Of a stretch of 64,000 bases of DNA, positions 11,367-20,067 are shown one piece after another. Source of the stretch: JAJECS01 sp965243625 (GTDB lineage: Bacteria > Chloroflexota > UBA11872); NCBI GenBank assembly GCA_965243625.1, contig CBDEVI010000002.1, positions 1,674,001-1,738,000 of the forward strand, written 5' to 3'. The notes under the pieces are model-generated. The model had not been told where the DNA came from. It did no database searches and worked only from the letters and a program-made list of their open reading frames with translations. A program made the translations under genes and the position numbers. How positions within the stretch are numbered: the stretch's first letter is position 1; each line of letters starts with the position of its first letter.

Positions 11367-12790
11367 CCCCGAGCTCGCCTTCGCGCCATGAAGTGCGGGC
11401 TGTCGTCGTCCAGCAGCGCCGCGGCTTCCATGATGGTCTCGGACAGCGTTGGGTGCGGATGGACGCTAAGGGCCAGGTCGTCCGCCGTCGCGCCCATCTC
11501 GATGGCGTGGACGCACTCGCCGATCAGGTCGCCGGCGCCCCGTCCGACGATGCCGGCGCCGAGCACCAGCCGCGTGCGCGGCTCGACGACGAGCTGCGTC
11601 AGCCCCTCGTTGCCACCCATCATGGCCGCGCGTCCCGAGGCCAGCCACGGGAAGCGGCTGACCTCCACCTCCAGACCGCGCGCCACGGCCTCGTCTTCGG
11701 TCAGACCGCACCACGCGATCTCCGGATCGGTGAAGACCACGGCCGGAATGGCCTGCGCGTCGAATGCCGCAGCCTTGCCCGCGATCGCCTCCGCGGCCAC
11801 GTGACCCTCGTGGGTCGCCTTGTGCGCCAGCATCGGCTCGCCCGCCACATCTCCGACGGCAAGGATCGTCGGCTCGGCGGTCCGTTGCTGCGCATCGGTC
11901 TGAATGAATCCCTTGGCATCGACCTCGACGGCCGTGTGCTCCAGGCCCAGGTCGCCGCTGTTGGGCGTCCGTCCCACCGCCACCAGCACACGGTCAAACA
12001 CGCGCCGCGACTGCTCCACCGACGGGCCGCTGAGCTCCACTTCGACCCGATCCGCCGCCGGTCGCAACGCGGTGACCCGCGTGTCCAGCAAGACCTCGCG
12101 CAGCACGGCATCCATGTGCGCCGCCAGCGGCTTCACCAGCGCCCGGTCGACACCCGGCAATAGTTCCGGCGTCATTTCGACCAGCGTCACCTCTGACCCG
12201 AGCGCCGCGTAAACCGATCCCAGCTCCAGTCCGATATAACCGCCGCCGACCACCAGCAGCGTGGCGGGCACTTCGTCGACGGCCAGCGCGGCGGTCGAGT
12301 CCATGACGAGCGGCGAGTCGCTGCGAAGGCCCTCGGGCGCCGCGGGCGACGACCCCGTGGCGACGATCGCAGCGTCGAAGTCGATCACTTGCGGCTGCTG
12401 GCCCACCACTTCGAGCGTGTGGGCGTCGCGAAATCGGGCGCGCCCCTGCACGTGTCGCACCCGTCGTGCCCGCGTGAGGCTGGCGAGGCCGCGCGTCTGC
12501 TTGACTACCACCTCGTCCTTCCACGCACGCAGGCGGTCCAGGTCCACGCGCGGAGCGCCGAACGTCAGCCCCATGGCATCCGCGTCGCTCGCCGCCCGCA
12601 TCACCTCGGCGGCGTGCAGCAGGGCCTTGGAAGGAATGCAACCGCGATAGAGGCACACGCCGCCGGGAAGCGCTTCCGGGTCGATCAGCGTCACGCCAAA
12701 ACCCAGCTTGGCCGCGCGGAACGCCGCGGGATAGCCGCCGGGTCCGGCGCCAATCACGACGACATGGCGCCGTCCGTCTGAGTTGGTCAC
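11363..12790 (-). CDS. lpdA: Dihydrolipoyl dehydrogenase (E3)
   Basis: 475-residue flavoprotein that reoxidises dihydrolipoyl-E2 with NAD+. FAD motif VVIGAGPGGYPAA, redox disulfide in GGVCLYRGCIPSKALL, NAD motif VVGGGYIGLELGS, and near the C-terminus the active-site dyad HPHPTLSE. GTG 12790 starts 6 nt after the stop of the E2 gene, so it is the last gene of aceE-E2-E3. The residues between the redox cysteines read LYRG rather than the common LNVG, a mild variation. Confidence 0.94.
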   Translation of the reverse strand: MTNSDGRRHVVVIGAGPGGYPAAFRAAKLGFGVTLIDPEALPGGVCLYRGCIPSKALLHAAEVMRAASDADAMGLTFGAPRVDLDRLRAWKDEVVVKQTRGLASLTRARRVRHVQGRARFRDAHTLEVVGQQPQVIDFDAAIVATGSSPAAPEGLRSDSPLVMDSTAALAVDEVPATLLVVGGGYIGLELGSVYAALGSEVTLVEMTPELLPGVDRALVKPLAAHMDAVLREVLLDTRVTALRPAADRVEVELSGPSVEQSRRVFDRVLVAVGRTPNSGDLGLEHTAVEVDAKGFIQTDAQQRTAEPTILAVGDVAGEPMLAHKATHEGHVAAEAIAGKAAAFDAQAIPAVVFTDPEIAWCGLTEDEAVARGLEVEVSRFPWLASGRAAMMGGNEGLTQLVVEPRTRLVLGAGIVGRGAGDLIGECVHAIEMGATADDLALSVHPHPTLSETIMEAAALLDDDSPHFMARRRARG

Positions 12791-12796
12791 GGCGCC

Positions 12797-14104
12797 CTAG
12801 GGCTCCATCGCCAGCATCGTCGGCCGCTGGAGCGCATCGACAATCCAGGACAGGAAGCGCGCGCCGTCGGCGCCGTCGAGCGCCCGGTGATCGAACGACA
12901 GCGAGAGCGGCAGCATGAGGCGTGTTTGCATGGCGTCGTCGTGGAGCGTCGCGCGCGGGACGGCGCGGCCGACGCCCAGGATGCCCACCTCAGGCGGATT
13001 CAGGATCGGGGTGAAGAATCCGGTCCCCAGCCCGCCGAGATTGCTGATGGTGAACGTCGCGCCCTGCATCTCGTCGGGCGTCAGCTTGCCGGCGCGCGCC
13101 CGCTCGGCAATGTCGGTCAGCTCGGCCGCGATCTCGATCACGCCTTTCGTATCCACGTCGCGGACGACCGGAACGATCAGCCCGCGCTCCGTATCGGCCG
13201 CCACGCCCAGGTGGAAGTAGCCCTTCCGCACGATCTCACCGGCGGCTAGGTCCAGGCTGGCGTTGAGCTCGGGATGCGCCTTCAGCGCCGCCGCAACCAC
13301 CGGCAGGATGAATGCTGTGATCGTGAGCTTGGCGCCTCGGTCCGCGGCGCGCGCCTTGTAGTCGCCGCGCAGCGCCTCGACATCGGTCACGTCGGCCTCT
13401 TGGAACAGCGTGACGTGCGGAATCGTGGTCCACGACCGCGACAGATTGTCGGCGAGCGTCCGTCGCAGGCGGCTCAGCCGCACGCGCTCGATAGGTCCCC
13501 ACTGAGCAAAGTCGGGCAGCGGCGGCGCCACGTCCGGCGCCGGCTCCGAGGGTCGCCGGCGCGCATGCGCCTTGACGTCGTCCATGGAAATCCGTCCGCC
13601 GGGGCCTGAGCCCTCGACCTGTCGCACGTCCACGCCGATTTCCCGCGCGAATGTGCGCACCGACGGTGCGGCGGCCACCGGCCGACCATTGACATCGACT
13701 TCAGCGTCTGCGAATGCCGACGCAACGTGGACGTCCGGGCCGGCGCTTGCCGGCTCCGGTTCGATCCCCGCGCGGCGCGCCGCAGCCTCGGCGCCGTCGG
13801 CGCGTGGCCCTGGCGCCTCGTCTACCGCCGGCTCCGACGCCGCCGGAGCCGGCGGTTCTGCCGCGCCATCGGGGTCCAGCGTGAGCACCGGCTGTCCCAC
13901 CTCAATGGTGTCGCCCGACTTCACGTGGATTCCGGTCACGGTGCCGGCGGAGTCCGTGGGCACCTCCAACGTCGCCTTTTCGCTCTCGATCTCGATCACC
14001 GAGTCGCCGGCGTCCACCGCCTGGCCCACGCTCACCAGCACGCTGAGCACATCGGCTTCTTCGATTCCCTCGCCGAGGTCCGGCAGGCGCAGGTCGACGC
14101 TCAT
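12797..14104 (-). CDS. Dihydrolipoamide acetyltransferase (E2) of pyruvate dehydrogenase
   Basis: 435 residues with one lipoyl domain (about 1-80, lipoylated Lys43 in ESEKATLEVP), an Ala/Pro-rich linker, a peripheral-subunit-binding domain at about 145-182 (SVRTFAREIGVDV...GRISMDDV), and a catalytic acetyltransferase domain ending with FDHRALDGADGARFL, which supplies the active-site His. It moves the acetyl group from E1 to CoA. It sits between aceE (43 nt upstream) and lpdA (6 nt downstream). The context with an AceE-type E1 makes pyruvate the likely substrate. Confidence 0.92.
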   Translation of the reverse strand: MSVDLRLPDLGEGIEEADVLSVLVSVGQAVDAGDSVIEIESEKATLEVPTDSAGTVTGIHVKSGDTIEVGQPVLTLDPDGAAEPPAPAASEPAVDEAPGPRADGAEAAARRAGIEPEPASAGPDVHVASAFADAEVDVNGRPVAAAPSVRTFAREIGVDVRQVEGSGPGGRISMDDVKAHARRRPSEPAPDVAPPLPDFAQWGPIERVRLSRLRRTLADNLSRSWTTIPHVTLFQEADVTDVEALRGDYKARAADRGAKLTITAFILPVVAAALKAHPELNASLDLAAGEIVRKGYFHLGVAADTERGLIVPVVRDVDTKGVIEIAAELTDIAERARAGKLTPDEMQGATFTISNLGGLGTGFFTPILNPPEVGILGVGRAVPRATLHDDAMQTRLMLPLSLSFDHRALDGADGARFLSWIVDALQRPTMLAMEP

Positions 14105-14147
14105 GGCCGGCGCCGCACGTCGCCCGCACCCGGGTCTGTCGCTCGCA

Positions 14148-16847
14148 TCAGCTCAGCCGCGGATTCGGTTTCTCAGTGTCGATGCCCAGGTCCTCGATCG
14201 CCTCGGATACCAGTTCACTGTCAATTCGGCTTTCTTGCGCCAGCGCGTGCAGCGTCGCCAGGGTCACGAATCGCGCATCGACCTCGAAGAAATCGCGCAG
14301 GGCCGCGCGCGTATCGCTGCGCCCGAAGCCGTCGGTGCCCAGCGCCACCAGCCGCCCGGGAACCCATTTGGCAATCAAGTCCGGCAGCGTCTTCATGTAG
14401 TCGGAGGCGGCCACGACCACGTCGGGCGCATCCGCCAGGCAGGTCGCCACGTATGACGTGCGCGGCATCCGGTCCGGATGCAGCATGTTCCAGCGGTCGG
14501 CGTCCAGCGCCTCGCGGCGCAGCTCGGTGTAGCTCGTCACCGACCACACATCCGCCGCCACGCCGAATCGCGCCGCCAACATCTCCTGCGCCTCGAGCAC
14601 CTCGTTGAGGATCGCGCCGCTTCCCAACAGTGTGGCGCGCGGCTGGCCGGGCGCCGCGTCGGCGGCGCGCAGGCGGTACATGCCCTTGAGGATGCCTTCC
14701 CGCACTCCGTCGTCCGCCGGCAGGCTCGGGTGCGGATACGCCTCGTTGCCCAGGGTGAGGTAGTAGAACACGTCCTCGTCCTGCTCGTGCATGCGGCGGA
14801 TGCCCTCGCGGATGATCACCGCGATTTCATAGGCAAACGCGGGGTCGTAGGCCAGGCACGTCGGCACCACCGAGAACAAGAGATGGCTGTGGCCGTCCTG
14901 GTGCTGCAAGCCTTCGCCCGCCAGCGTCGTCCGTCCCGCGGTGGCGCCCAGCAGGAATCCACGCGTCCTCGCATCGGCCGCGGCCCACACAAGATCGCCG
15001 ACACGCTGGAAGCCGAACATGGAGTAGTAGATGAAGAACGGCAGAGTGGCGACGCCATACGTCGCGTGCGAAGTCCCGGCGGCGATGAACGAGCTCATGG
15101 CCCCGGCCTCGGCGATCCCCTCCTCCAGGATTTGGCCGTCGGTGGCCTCCTTGTAGTAGAGGAGCGATGCCGAATCGACCGGCTCATAGAGCTGGCCCAC
15201 GGCCGAGTAGATGCCGACCTGGCGGAACAGCGCCTCCATGCCGAAGGTGCGGGCTTCGTCGGGCACGATCGGAACGACCCGCGGACCCAGCGCCGGATCG
15301 CGCAACAGCTTGGACAGCATGCGCACGAACGCCATGGTCGTGGAGGCGGGGCGCTCGCTGCCGGCCTCGAACTCGGCAAAGACGTCGGCCGGCGGGGTCG
15401 AGATCTGGCTCTTCTCGGCACGGCGCATCGGCATGAATCCGCCGAGCTCTTCGCGCCGGACGGTGAGATAGCGGACTTCGCGGCTGTCGGGCGCCGGCCG
15501 GTAGAGCGGGGCGCGGCCGACGTCCTCATCGGAAATCGGGATCTTGAAGCGATCGCGGAACGTCAGCAGCTCATCCTCGTTCAGCTGCTTCTGCTGATGC
15601 GTCACGTTTCGGCCTTCGCCGGCTTCGCCAAGCCCGTAGCCTTTGATGGTGCGCGCCAGCACCACCGTCGGGGCGCCCTCATGGCGCACGGCCGCATTGA
15701 AGGCCGCGTAGACCTTGCGCGCGTCGTGTCCGCCGAGGTTCATGCGCACCAGCTCGTCGTCGCTGCGGTCGGCCACCATGGCCAGCAGCCGCTCGTCCGC
15801 CCCGTAGAAGTTCTCGCGGATGTAGGCCCCGCCGGCCACGCTGTACTTCTGGTACTCGCCGTCGACGATTTCGCCCGCGCGGCGCGTGAGCAGCCCGTCG
15901 TGATCGTTGGCGAACAGCTCGTCCCAATCGCCGCCCCACAGGACCTTGATCACGTTCCAGCCGGCGCCGCGGAATAGCCCTTCCAGCTCCTGCACGATGT
16001 TGCCGTTGCCCCGCACCGGGCCGTCCAGGCGCTGCAGGTTGCAGTTGACCACCCAGGTGAGGTTGTCCAGGTACTCGCGACCCGCGAGCGAGATTGCCGC
16101 GATGGTCTCGGGCGCGTCGGCTTCACCGTCGCCCACGAAGGCCCACACGCGTTGGTCGGAGGGCTGCTTCAGCCCCCGATCCTCCAGGTAGCGCATGAAC
16201 CGCGCCTGGTAGATCGACATCAGCGGGCCCAAGCCCATGGACACGGTGGGGAACTGCCAGAAATCGGGCATGAGCCACGGATGCGGATACGACGAAACGC
16301 CGCCGCTGGGCATGAGCTCGCGCCGAAAGTCGTGGAGCTGCTCGGCGGTCAGGCGACCCTCGAGATACGCCCGCGCATAGATGCCGGGCGCCGCGTGGCC
16401 CTGGAAATAGATGATGTCCGGCCCCTCGGGGTGATCCGGCCCGCGGAAGAAGTGGTTGAAGCCGACCTCATAGAGCGTCGCCGCCGACGCGTAGGTGGAA
16501 ATGTGTCCGCCGATGCCGTCCGCCTCGCGATTGGCGGCCACCACCATGGCCATCGCATTCCAACGAATGATGCTGCGGATCTGCCATTCCAGCGCTTCGT
16601 CGCCGGGATAGGCCGGCTCGCGCTCCGGCGGAATGGAGTTGACGTAGGGCGTGCGTGCAGTGACGGGCAGTACGCCGCCGGCCCGCTGCGCGTGGATTTG
16701 CAGCTCGCGCAGCAACTCACGCACGCGCTCGTTGCCGGAAAGCCGCCGCACGTCGTGCAGCGCGTCCAGCCAGTCTCGCGTTTCGACCGCGTCGGCCCCC
16801 CGACCGCCGTTCAAGGCGCCGTCGCGGTGGGTGTCTAGCTGTGCCAT
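14148..16847 (-). CDS. aceE: Pyruvate dehydrogenase E1 component, homodimeric type
   Basis: 899 residues, the size and order of the single-chain AceE E1 rather than the alpha/beta form. The thiamine-diphosphate motif is VGDGEADAPE with NCNLQRLDG about 30 residues on. The start (ATG 16847) follows a GGAG. It decarboxylates pyruvate and acetylates the lipoyl group of the E2 encoded next. lipB-lipA lie just upstream on the same strand, separated by 155 nt without a gene, so the complex and its cofactor are encoded together. Confidence 0.94.
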   Translation of the reverse strand: MAQLDTHRDGALNGGRGADAVETRDWLDALHDVRRLSGNERVRELLRELQIHAQRAGGVLPVTARTPYVNSIPPEREPAYPGDEALEWQIRSIIRWNAMAMVVAANREADGIGGHISTYASAATLYEVGFNHFFRGPDHPEGPDIIYFQGHAAPGIYARAYLEGRLTAEQLHDFRRELMPSGGVSSYPHPWLMPDFWQFPTVSMGLGPLMSIYQARFMRYLEDRGLKQPSDQRVWAFVGDGEADAPETIAAISLAGREYLDNLTWVVNCNLQRLDGPVRGNGNIVQELEGLFRGAGWNVIKVLWGGDWDELFANDHDGLLTRRAGEIVDGEYQKYSVAGGAYIRENFYGADERLLAMVADRSDDELVRMNLGGHDARKVYAAFNAAVRHEGAPTVVLARTIKGYGLGEAGEGRNVTHQQKQLNEDELLTFRDRFKIPISDEDVGRAPLYRPAPDSREVRYLTVRREELGGFMPMRRAEKSQISTPPADVFAEFEAGSERPASTTMAFVRMLSKLLRDPALGPRVVPIVPDEARTFGMEALFRQVGIYSAVGQLYEPVDSASLLYYKEATDGQILEEGIAEAGAMSSFIAAGTSHATYGVATLPFFIYYSMFGFQRVGDLVWAAADARTRGFLLGATAGRTTLAGEGLQHQDGHSHLLFSVVPTCLAYDPAFAYEIAVIIREGIRRMHEQDEDVFYYLTLGNEAYPHPSLPADDGVREGILKGMYRLRAADAAPGQPRATLLGSGAILNEVLEAQEMLAARFGVAADVWSVTSYTELRREALDADRWNMLHPDRMPRTSYVATCLADAPDVVVAASDYMKTLPDLIAKWVPGRLVALGTDGFGRSDTRAALRDFFEVDARFVTLATLHALAQESRIDSELVSEAIEDLGIDTEKPNPRLS

Positions 16848-17002
16848 AGGCTCCGCCTAGAGACTACGCAAGGGTAGTACGCCCGGCGCTGGGCGCTTTG
16901 CGAGCTGCCAGACGGTCGGCGTTGGCCTGGCGCTTCACGCGGCCACTCGTCCGCGACGAGGCGCCTCCGGCGGGACAAGCGTGCCACGCCGGGCTCGGTT
17001 GT

Positions 17003-17899
17003 TCATCCCACGCGCGCGCGGTTCATGGACGCGGCGAGCGCTTGACGCCCGGCGTGGTACGAGCTGCGCACCAGGGGTCCGGATTCCACGTGGACGAATC
17101 CCAGCGCTCGGGCCTCCTCGGCGATCTCGACGAACTCGTCCGGGTGATAGAAGCGTTGCACCGGCAGGTGCTTGCGCGTCGGCTGGAGATATTGCCCCAC
17201 GGTCAGCAGCTCGCAGCGGTGCTCCACAAGGTCAGCCAGCGTCGCTCGCAGCTCGTCGCGGGTCTCGCCCAGCCCGACCATCACCCCCGACTTGGTCGCC
17301 ACGTCCGGCGCCAGGTCGGCCGCTCGGCGGATGAGCTCCAGCGTGCGCTCGTAGCGCGCCTTGGGCCGCACGCGGGCATAGAGCCGCGGCACCGTCTCGG
17401 TGTTGTGGTTGAGCACCACGGGGCGCGCCTCCATCACCGTCGCCAGCGCGTCCCAGTTGCCCATGAAGTCGGGGATCAGCACCTCGACCTGGCACGAGGG
17501 ACGCACGCGGCGCACCGCGCGAATACAGTCGGCAAACACGCTCGCGCCGCCGTCGGGCGCGTCGTCGCGGTTGACGGAGGTGATGACGCAGTAGTCGAGC
17601 CCCATGCGCTCCACCGCGGCCGCCAGGCGCAGTGGTTCCAATGGGTCAATGGCATCGGGCCGGCCCGAGGTGACGGCGCAGAAACCGCACGCCCGCGTGC
17701 AGGTGTCACCCAAGATCATGAAGGTGGCGTGGCCGTCGTTCCAGCACTCGCCGATGTTGGGACAGCGAGCCTCCTCGCACACGGTATGCAGCGATTGCGT
17801 GCGCATCAGCCGCTTCAGACCGGTGTAACGGTCGCCGGTCGGCGCGCGCACTTTGAGCCACGCGGGCTTGGGAAATCGAGGCCGGACCTCAGTGGCCAT
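17003..17899 (-). CDS. lipA: Lipoyl synthase
   Basis: About 298 residues. It inserts two sulfurs into protein-bound octanoate. The auxiliary cluster motif CEEARCPNIGEC, the radical SAM motif CTRACGFC and the C-terminal RSSYHAG, whose serine ligates the auxiliary cluster, are all present. ATG 17899 (MATEVRPRF) was chosen because it overlaps the lipB TGA by 11 nt; an in-frame upstream start would run deeper into lipB. It is translationally coupled to lipB and precedes the pyruvate dehydrogenase genes. Confidence 0.95.
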   Translation of the reverse strand: MATEVRPRFPKPAWLKVRAPTGDRYTGLKRLMRTQSLHTVCEEARCPNIGECWNDGHATFMILGDTCTRACGFCAVTSGRPDAIDPLEPLRLAAAVERMGLDYCVITSVNRDDAPDGGASVFADCIRAVRRVRPSCQVEVLIPDFMGNWDALATVMEARPVVLNHNTETVPRLYARVRPKARYERTLELIRRAADLAPDVATKSGVMVGLGETRDELRATLADLVEHRCELLTVGQYLQPTRKHLPVQRFYHPDEFVEIAEEARALGFVHVESGPLVRSSYHAGRQALAASMNRARVG

Positions 17900-18575
17900 T
17901 GGCAAGGGCCTTGTCCGCGGCAACGTCCCGCAACGCTACATCGAACGTCTGCGCGAAGGCGGTGATGAATGCCTCTTTGGCGGCTTCGTGATCGGGCGCG
18001 GCCCCACAGTAGCGCTCCACGGACGTGATGCCCGCGTTTTGGATGCCGCAGGGCACGATGGCTTCAAAGGCCGTCAGGTCCGGCGCGAGGTTGAGCGCGA
18101 TGCCGTGCATGCTCACGCCCCCGCGCACGTGCACGCCCAACGCGGCGATCTTGTCGTTGCCCACCCACACGCCGGGCAGGCTCTTCCGCGGCGCCGCGGG
18201 CACGCCGAGCGCGGCCAGGGTGGTCACCAGCGTCTGCTCCAGGCCGCGAACGAAGCTGATCGGGTAGATGCCGCGGCGGCGCAGGTCCAGAATCGGATAG
18301 GCCACCAGCTGGCCCGGACCGTGGAAGGTCACGTCGCCGCCGCGTTCGACGTCAACGACCTCGATCCCCTGGGCCGCCAACCTCTCGGGCGACGCCAACA
18401 GGTTTGCCGGGTCGCTGCACCGGCCGCAGGTGTACACCGGCGGATGCTCCAGCAGCACCAGCGCCTCCGCCGCCGTGCCCGCGCGAACATCGTCGGCGCG
18501 CGCCTGCTGCCAGGCCCACGCGTCGCGATAGGCCACCCGGCCCGCTCGGTGCACATCGATGGTGGTCGACACCAT
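17889..18575 (-). CDS. lipB: Octanoyltransferase
   Basis: 228 residues. It transfers octanoate from acyl carrier protein to lipoyl domains. RGGDVTFHGPGQLVAYPI is the family signature, with catalytic Lys in NDKIAALGVHV and Cys in VPCGIQNAGITSV. ATG 18575 begins MVSTTIDVHRAG; the same frame stays open far upstream into the radical SAM gene, but that part has no LipB similarity and is a GC-rich shadow. It lies 79 nt downstream of the radical SAM gene and overlaps lipA. Confidence 0.94.
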   Translation of the reverse strand: MVSTTIDVHRAGRVAYRDAWAWQQARADDVRAGTAAEALVLLEHPPVYTCGRCSDPANLLASPERLAAQGIEVVDVERGGDVTFHGPGQLVAYPILDLRRRGIYPISFVRGLEQTLVTTLAALGVPAAPRKSLPGVWVGNDKIAALGVHVRGGVSMHGIALNLAPDLTAFEAIVPCGIQNAGITSVERYCGAAPDHEAAKEAFITAFAQTFDVALRDVAADKALANGH

Positions 18576-18654
18576 GGCCCGAGCGTACCGAGAACGACTC
18601 ACCGATCCAAGCTTGGGCGAGGCCTCGGAGAGCAGCATGCAAACCGGGCGGGCG

Positions 18655-20067
18655 CTAAATCCCCGCCAGCTGCGCGAATTGCAACTCCGTCGGCTCGGCG
18701 CAGCAGAACCAAGCTTCGGTGAGCCTGGGTCGGGCCGCCGCGCGCTCGGCGTCGATGGGTATCCCATGCGCTCGACCGTCGGCGGCGGCTCCCGCGGAAT
18801 CGAGCACGGCTTCACGCACCGCCGCATAGGACGACGCAATCTCTGTATCCGCGTCGGCCAGGTCCGCCAGCAGCGTCGCGAGCTCCGCCTGCAGCGCGTC
18901 GACCGCCGGATCGGCTGCCTGCCACGTATAGCTGAGCTGCGCCTCGTCGTACCGGCCCAGGTGGCGTTGCATATCGGGCAACCCGAGCAGCAGCGACCCC
19001 TTCGGCAGCAAGAGCCGAATGCTGTATTGCACCGGATCGACGTTGCCCACCAAGTCATGCGCCGCAACGAAATCGAGAATGTCCAGCACGTCGGCGAACG
19101 TCGTCCATGGCGTGAACGGCAGCCAGGAGGGCCGCGTCTCGATGCCGTGGCGGCGCAGCAAGGTGATCGCCTGCTTGGCCTCGGCGGCCACGTGCCCCTT
19201 GTCGAGTCGTTCCAGGATCCCGTCGTTGAGCGACTCGAACGCCGAGATGACGAACAGGCACCCCGCGTCGGCGAACTCCGGCCACACGTGGGCGTGCTCC
19301 AGGATGTGCTCAACCTTGGTGGTGCAGTCGAACGTCAGGTCCGGGAAGCGCGCGTGCATGGCCCGCACCACCTTGTGCGAGTGGCGCCAGCCGTTGAGGA
19401 AGTCTGGATCGCCGAAGGTGATGTGGCGCGCGCCCGCATCGACGAGCCGCGCAATGTCGTCCAGCACGGTGTCCGCGCCGACGATGCGAATGCGTCCGTC
19501 GTAGACCACCGGCACCGGACAGTGCCGGCACTTGTGCACACAGCCGTGACTGGCCTCGACATAGCCTGCCAGACGCTCCTCGCCGTCGACGGCAAGCCGC
19601 GCATAGCGGTCGATCGGTGGCAGCAGCTCGCGCGCCGGCGCGTGAAAGTCGTGTTTGGTGAGCTGGATGACCTCCGGGACAACGCTGGGCGTCCCGTTCG
19701 CGCTGGAGAGCGCGTCCGCCCAGGCCACGAGCTCCGGCTCATACTCGCCGGCAAGCGCGCGGTCCATGGCATGGCTCGGGTCTAGCGCCGGCGCCATCTC
19801 GCCATAAAGGCCGTAGAAGCAAATGGGAACGTCCGGGTGCGTGCGGCGCGCCGCCTGCGCGGCGCTCACGGCGATGCGCATGGCCGTGTGCATCGGGACC
19901 GAAAACGCCAGTGCGTCGATGCCGTCCAGGGCATCCGCGTCCCACATCTCGACGGCCAGGTCCAGCGCGCGCACGTCGTGTCCCGCCGCCTGCAGCGCCG
20001 CCGCGGGCGAGGCCGCATGCACGGGCTGGTGCCCAAGCTCATAGGCCGAGACGATCAGGACTCGCAT
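18655..20067 (-). CDS. CCAEP-tail radical SAM protein
   Basis: 470 residues. Residues about 1-130 resemble a cobalamin-binding-like Rossmann domain. The radical SAM cluster motif is C176-VHK-C180-RH-C183. The extreme C-terminus carries C455-C456-A-E-P459, encoded TGC TGC; this matches a family I recall as CUAEP/CCAEP-tail radical SAM (seleno)proteins, whose reaction is not known to me. Here both tail positions are Cys, not selenocysteine. It overlaps the upstream ATP-grasp gene by 13 nt and is followed 79 nt later by lipB, so it is in or next to the lipoate operon. A methylthio- or bond-forming modification is possible but unproved. Confidence 0.85.
   Translation of the reverse strand: MRVLIVSAYELGHQPVHAASPAAALQAAGHDVRALDLAVEMWDADALDGIDALAFSVPMHTAMRIAVSAAQAARRTHPDVPICFYGLYGEMAPALDPSHAMDRALAGEYEPELVAWADALSSANGTPSVVPEVIQLTKHDFHAPARELLPPIDRYARLAVDGEERLAGYVEASHGCVHKCRHCPVPVVYDGRIRIVGADTVLDDIARLVDAGARHITFGDPDFLNGWRHSHKVVRAMHARFPDLTFDCTTKVEHILEHAHVWPEFADAGCLFVISAFESLNDGILERLDKGHVAAEAKQAITLLRRHGIETRPSWLPFTPWTTFADVLDILDFVAAHDLVGNVDPVQYSIRLLLPKGSLLLGLPDMQRHLGRYDEAQLSYTWQAADPAVDALQAELATLLADLADADTEIASSYAAVREAVLDSAGAAADGRAHGIPIDAERAAARPRLTEAWFCCAEPTELQFAQLAGI

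Noticed and set aside
14478..15977. 499-residue plus-strand frame over aceE
   Set aside because: Shadow of a conserved gene.
18655..18700. Selenocysteine in the radical SAM tail
   Set aside because: Both tail positions are TGC codons; no in-frame TGA.
18576..19313. Upstream extension of lipB
   Set aside because: Frame is open but the sequence is an alternative frame of the radical SAM gene; LipB homology begins at 18575.
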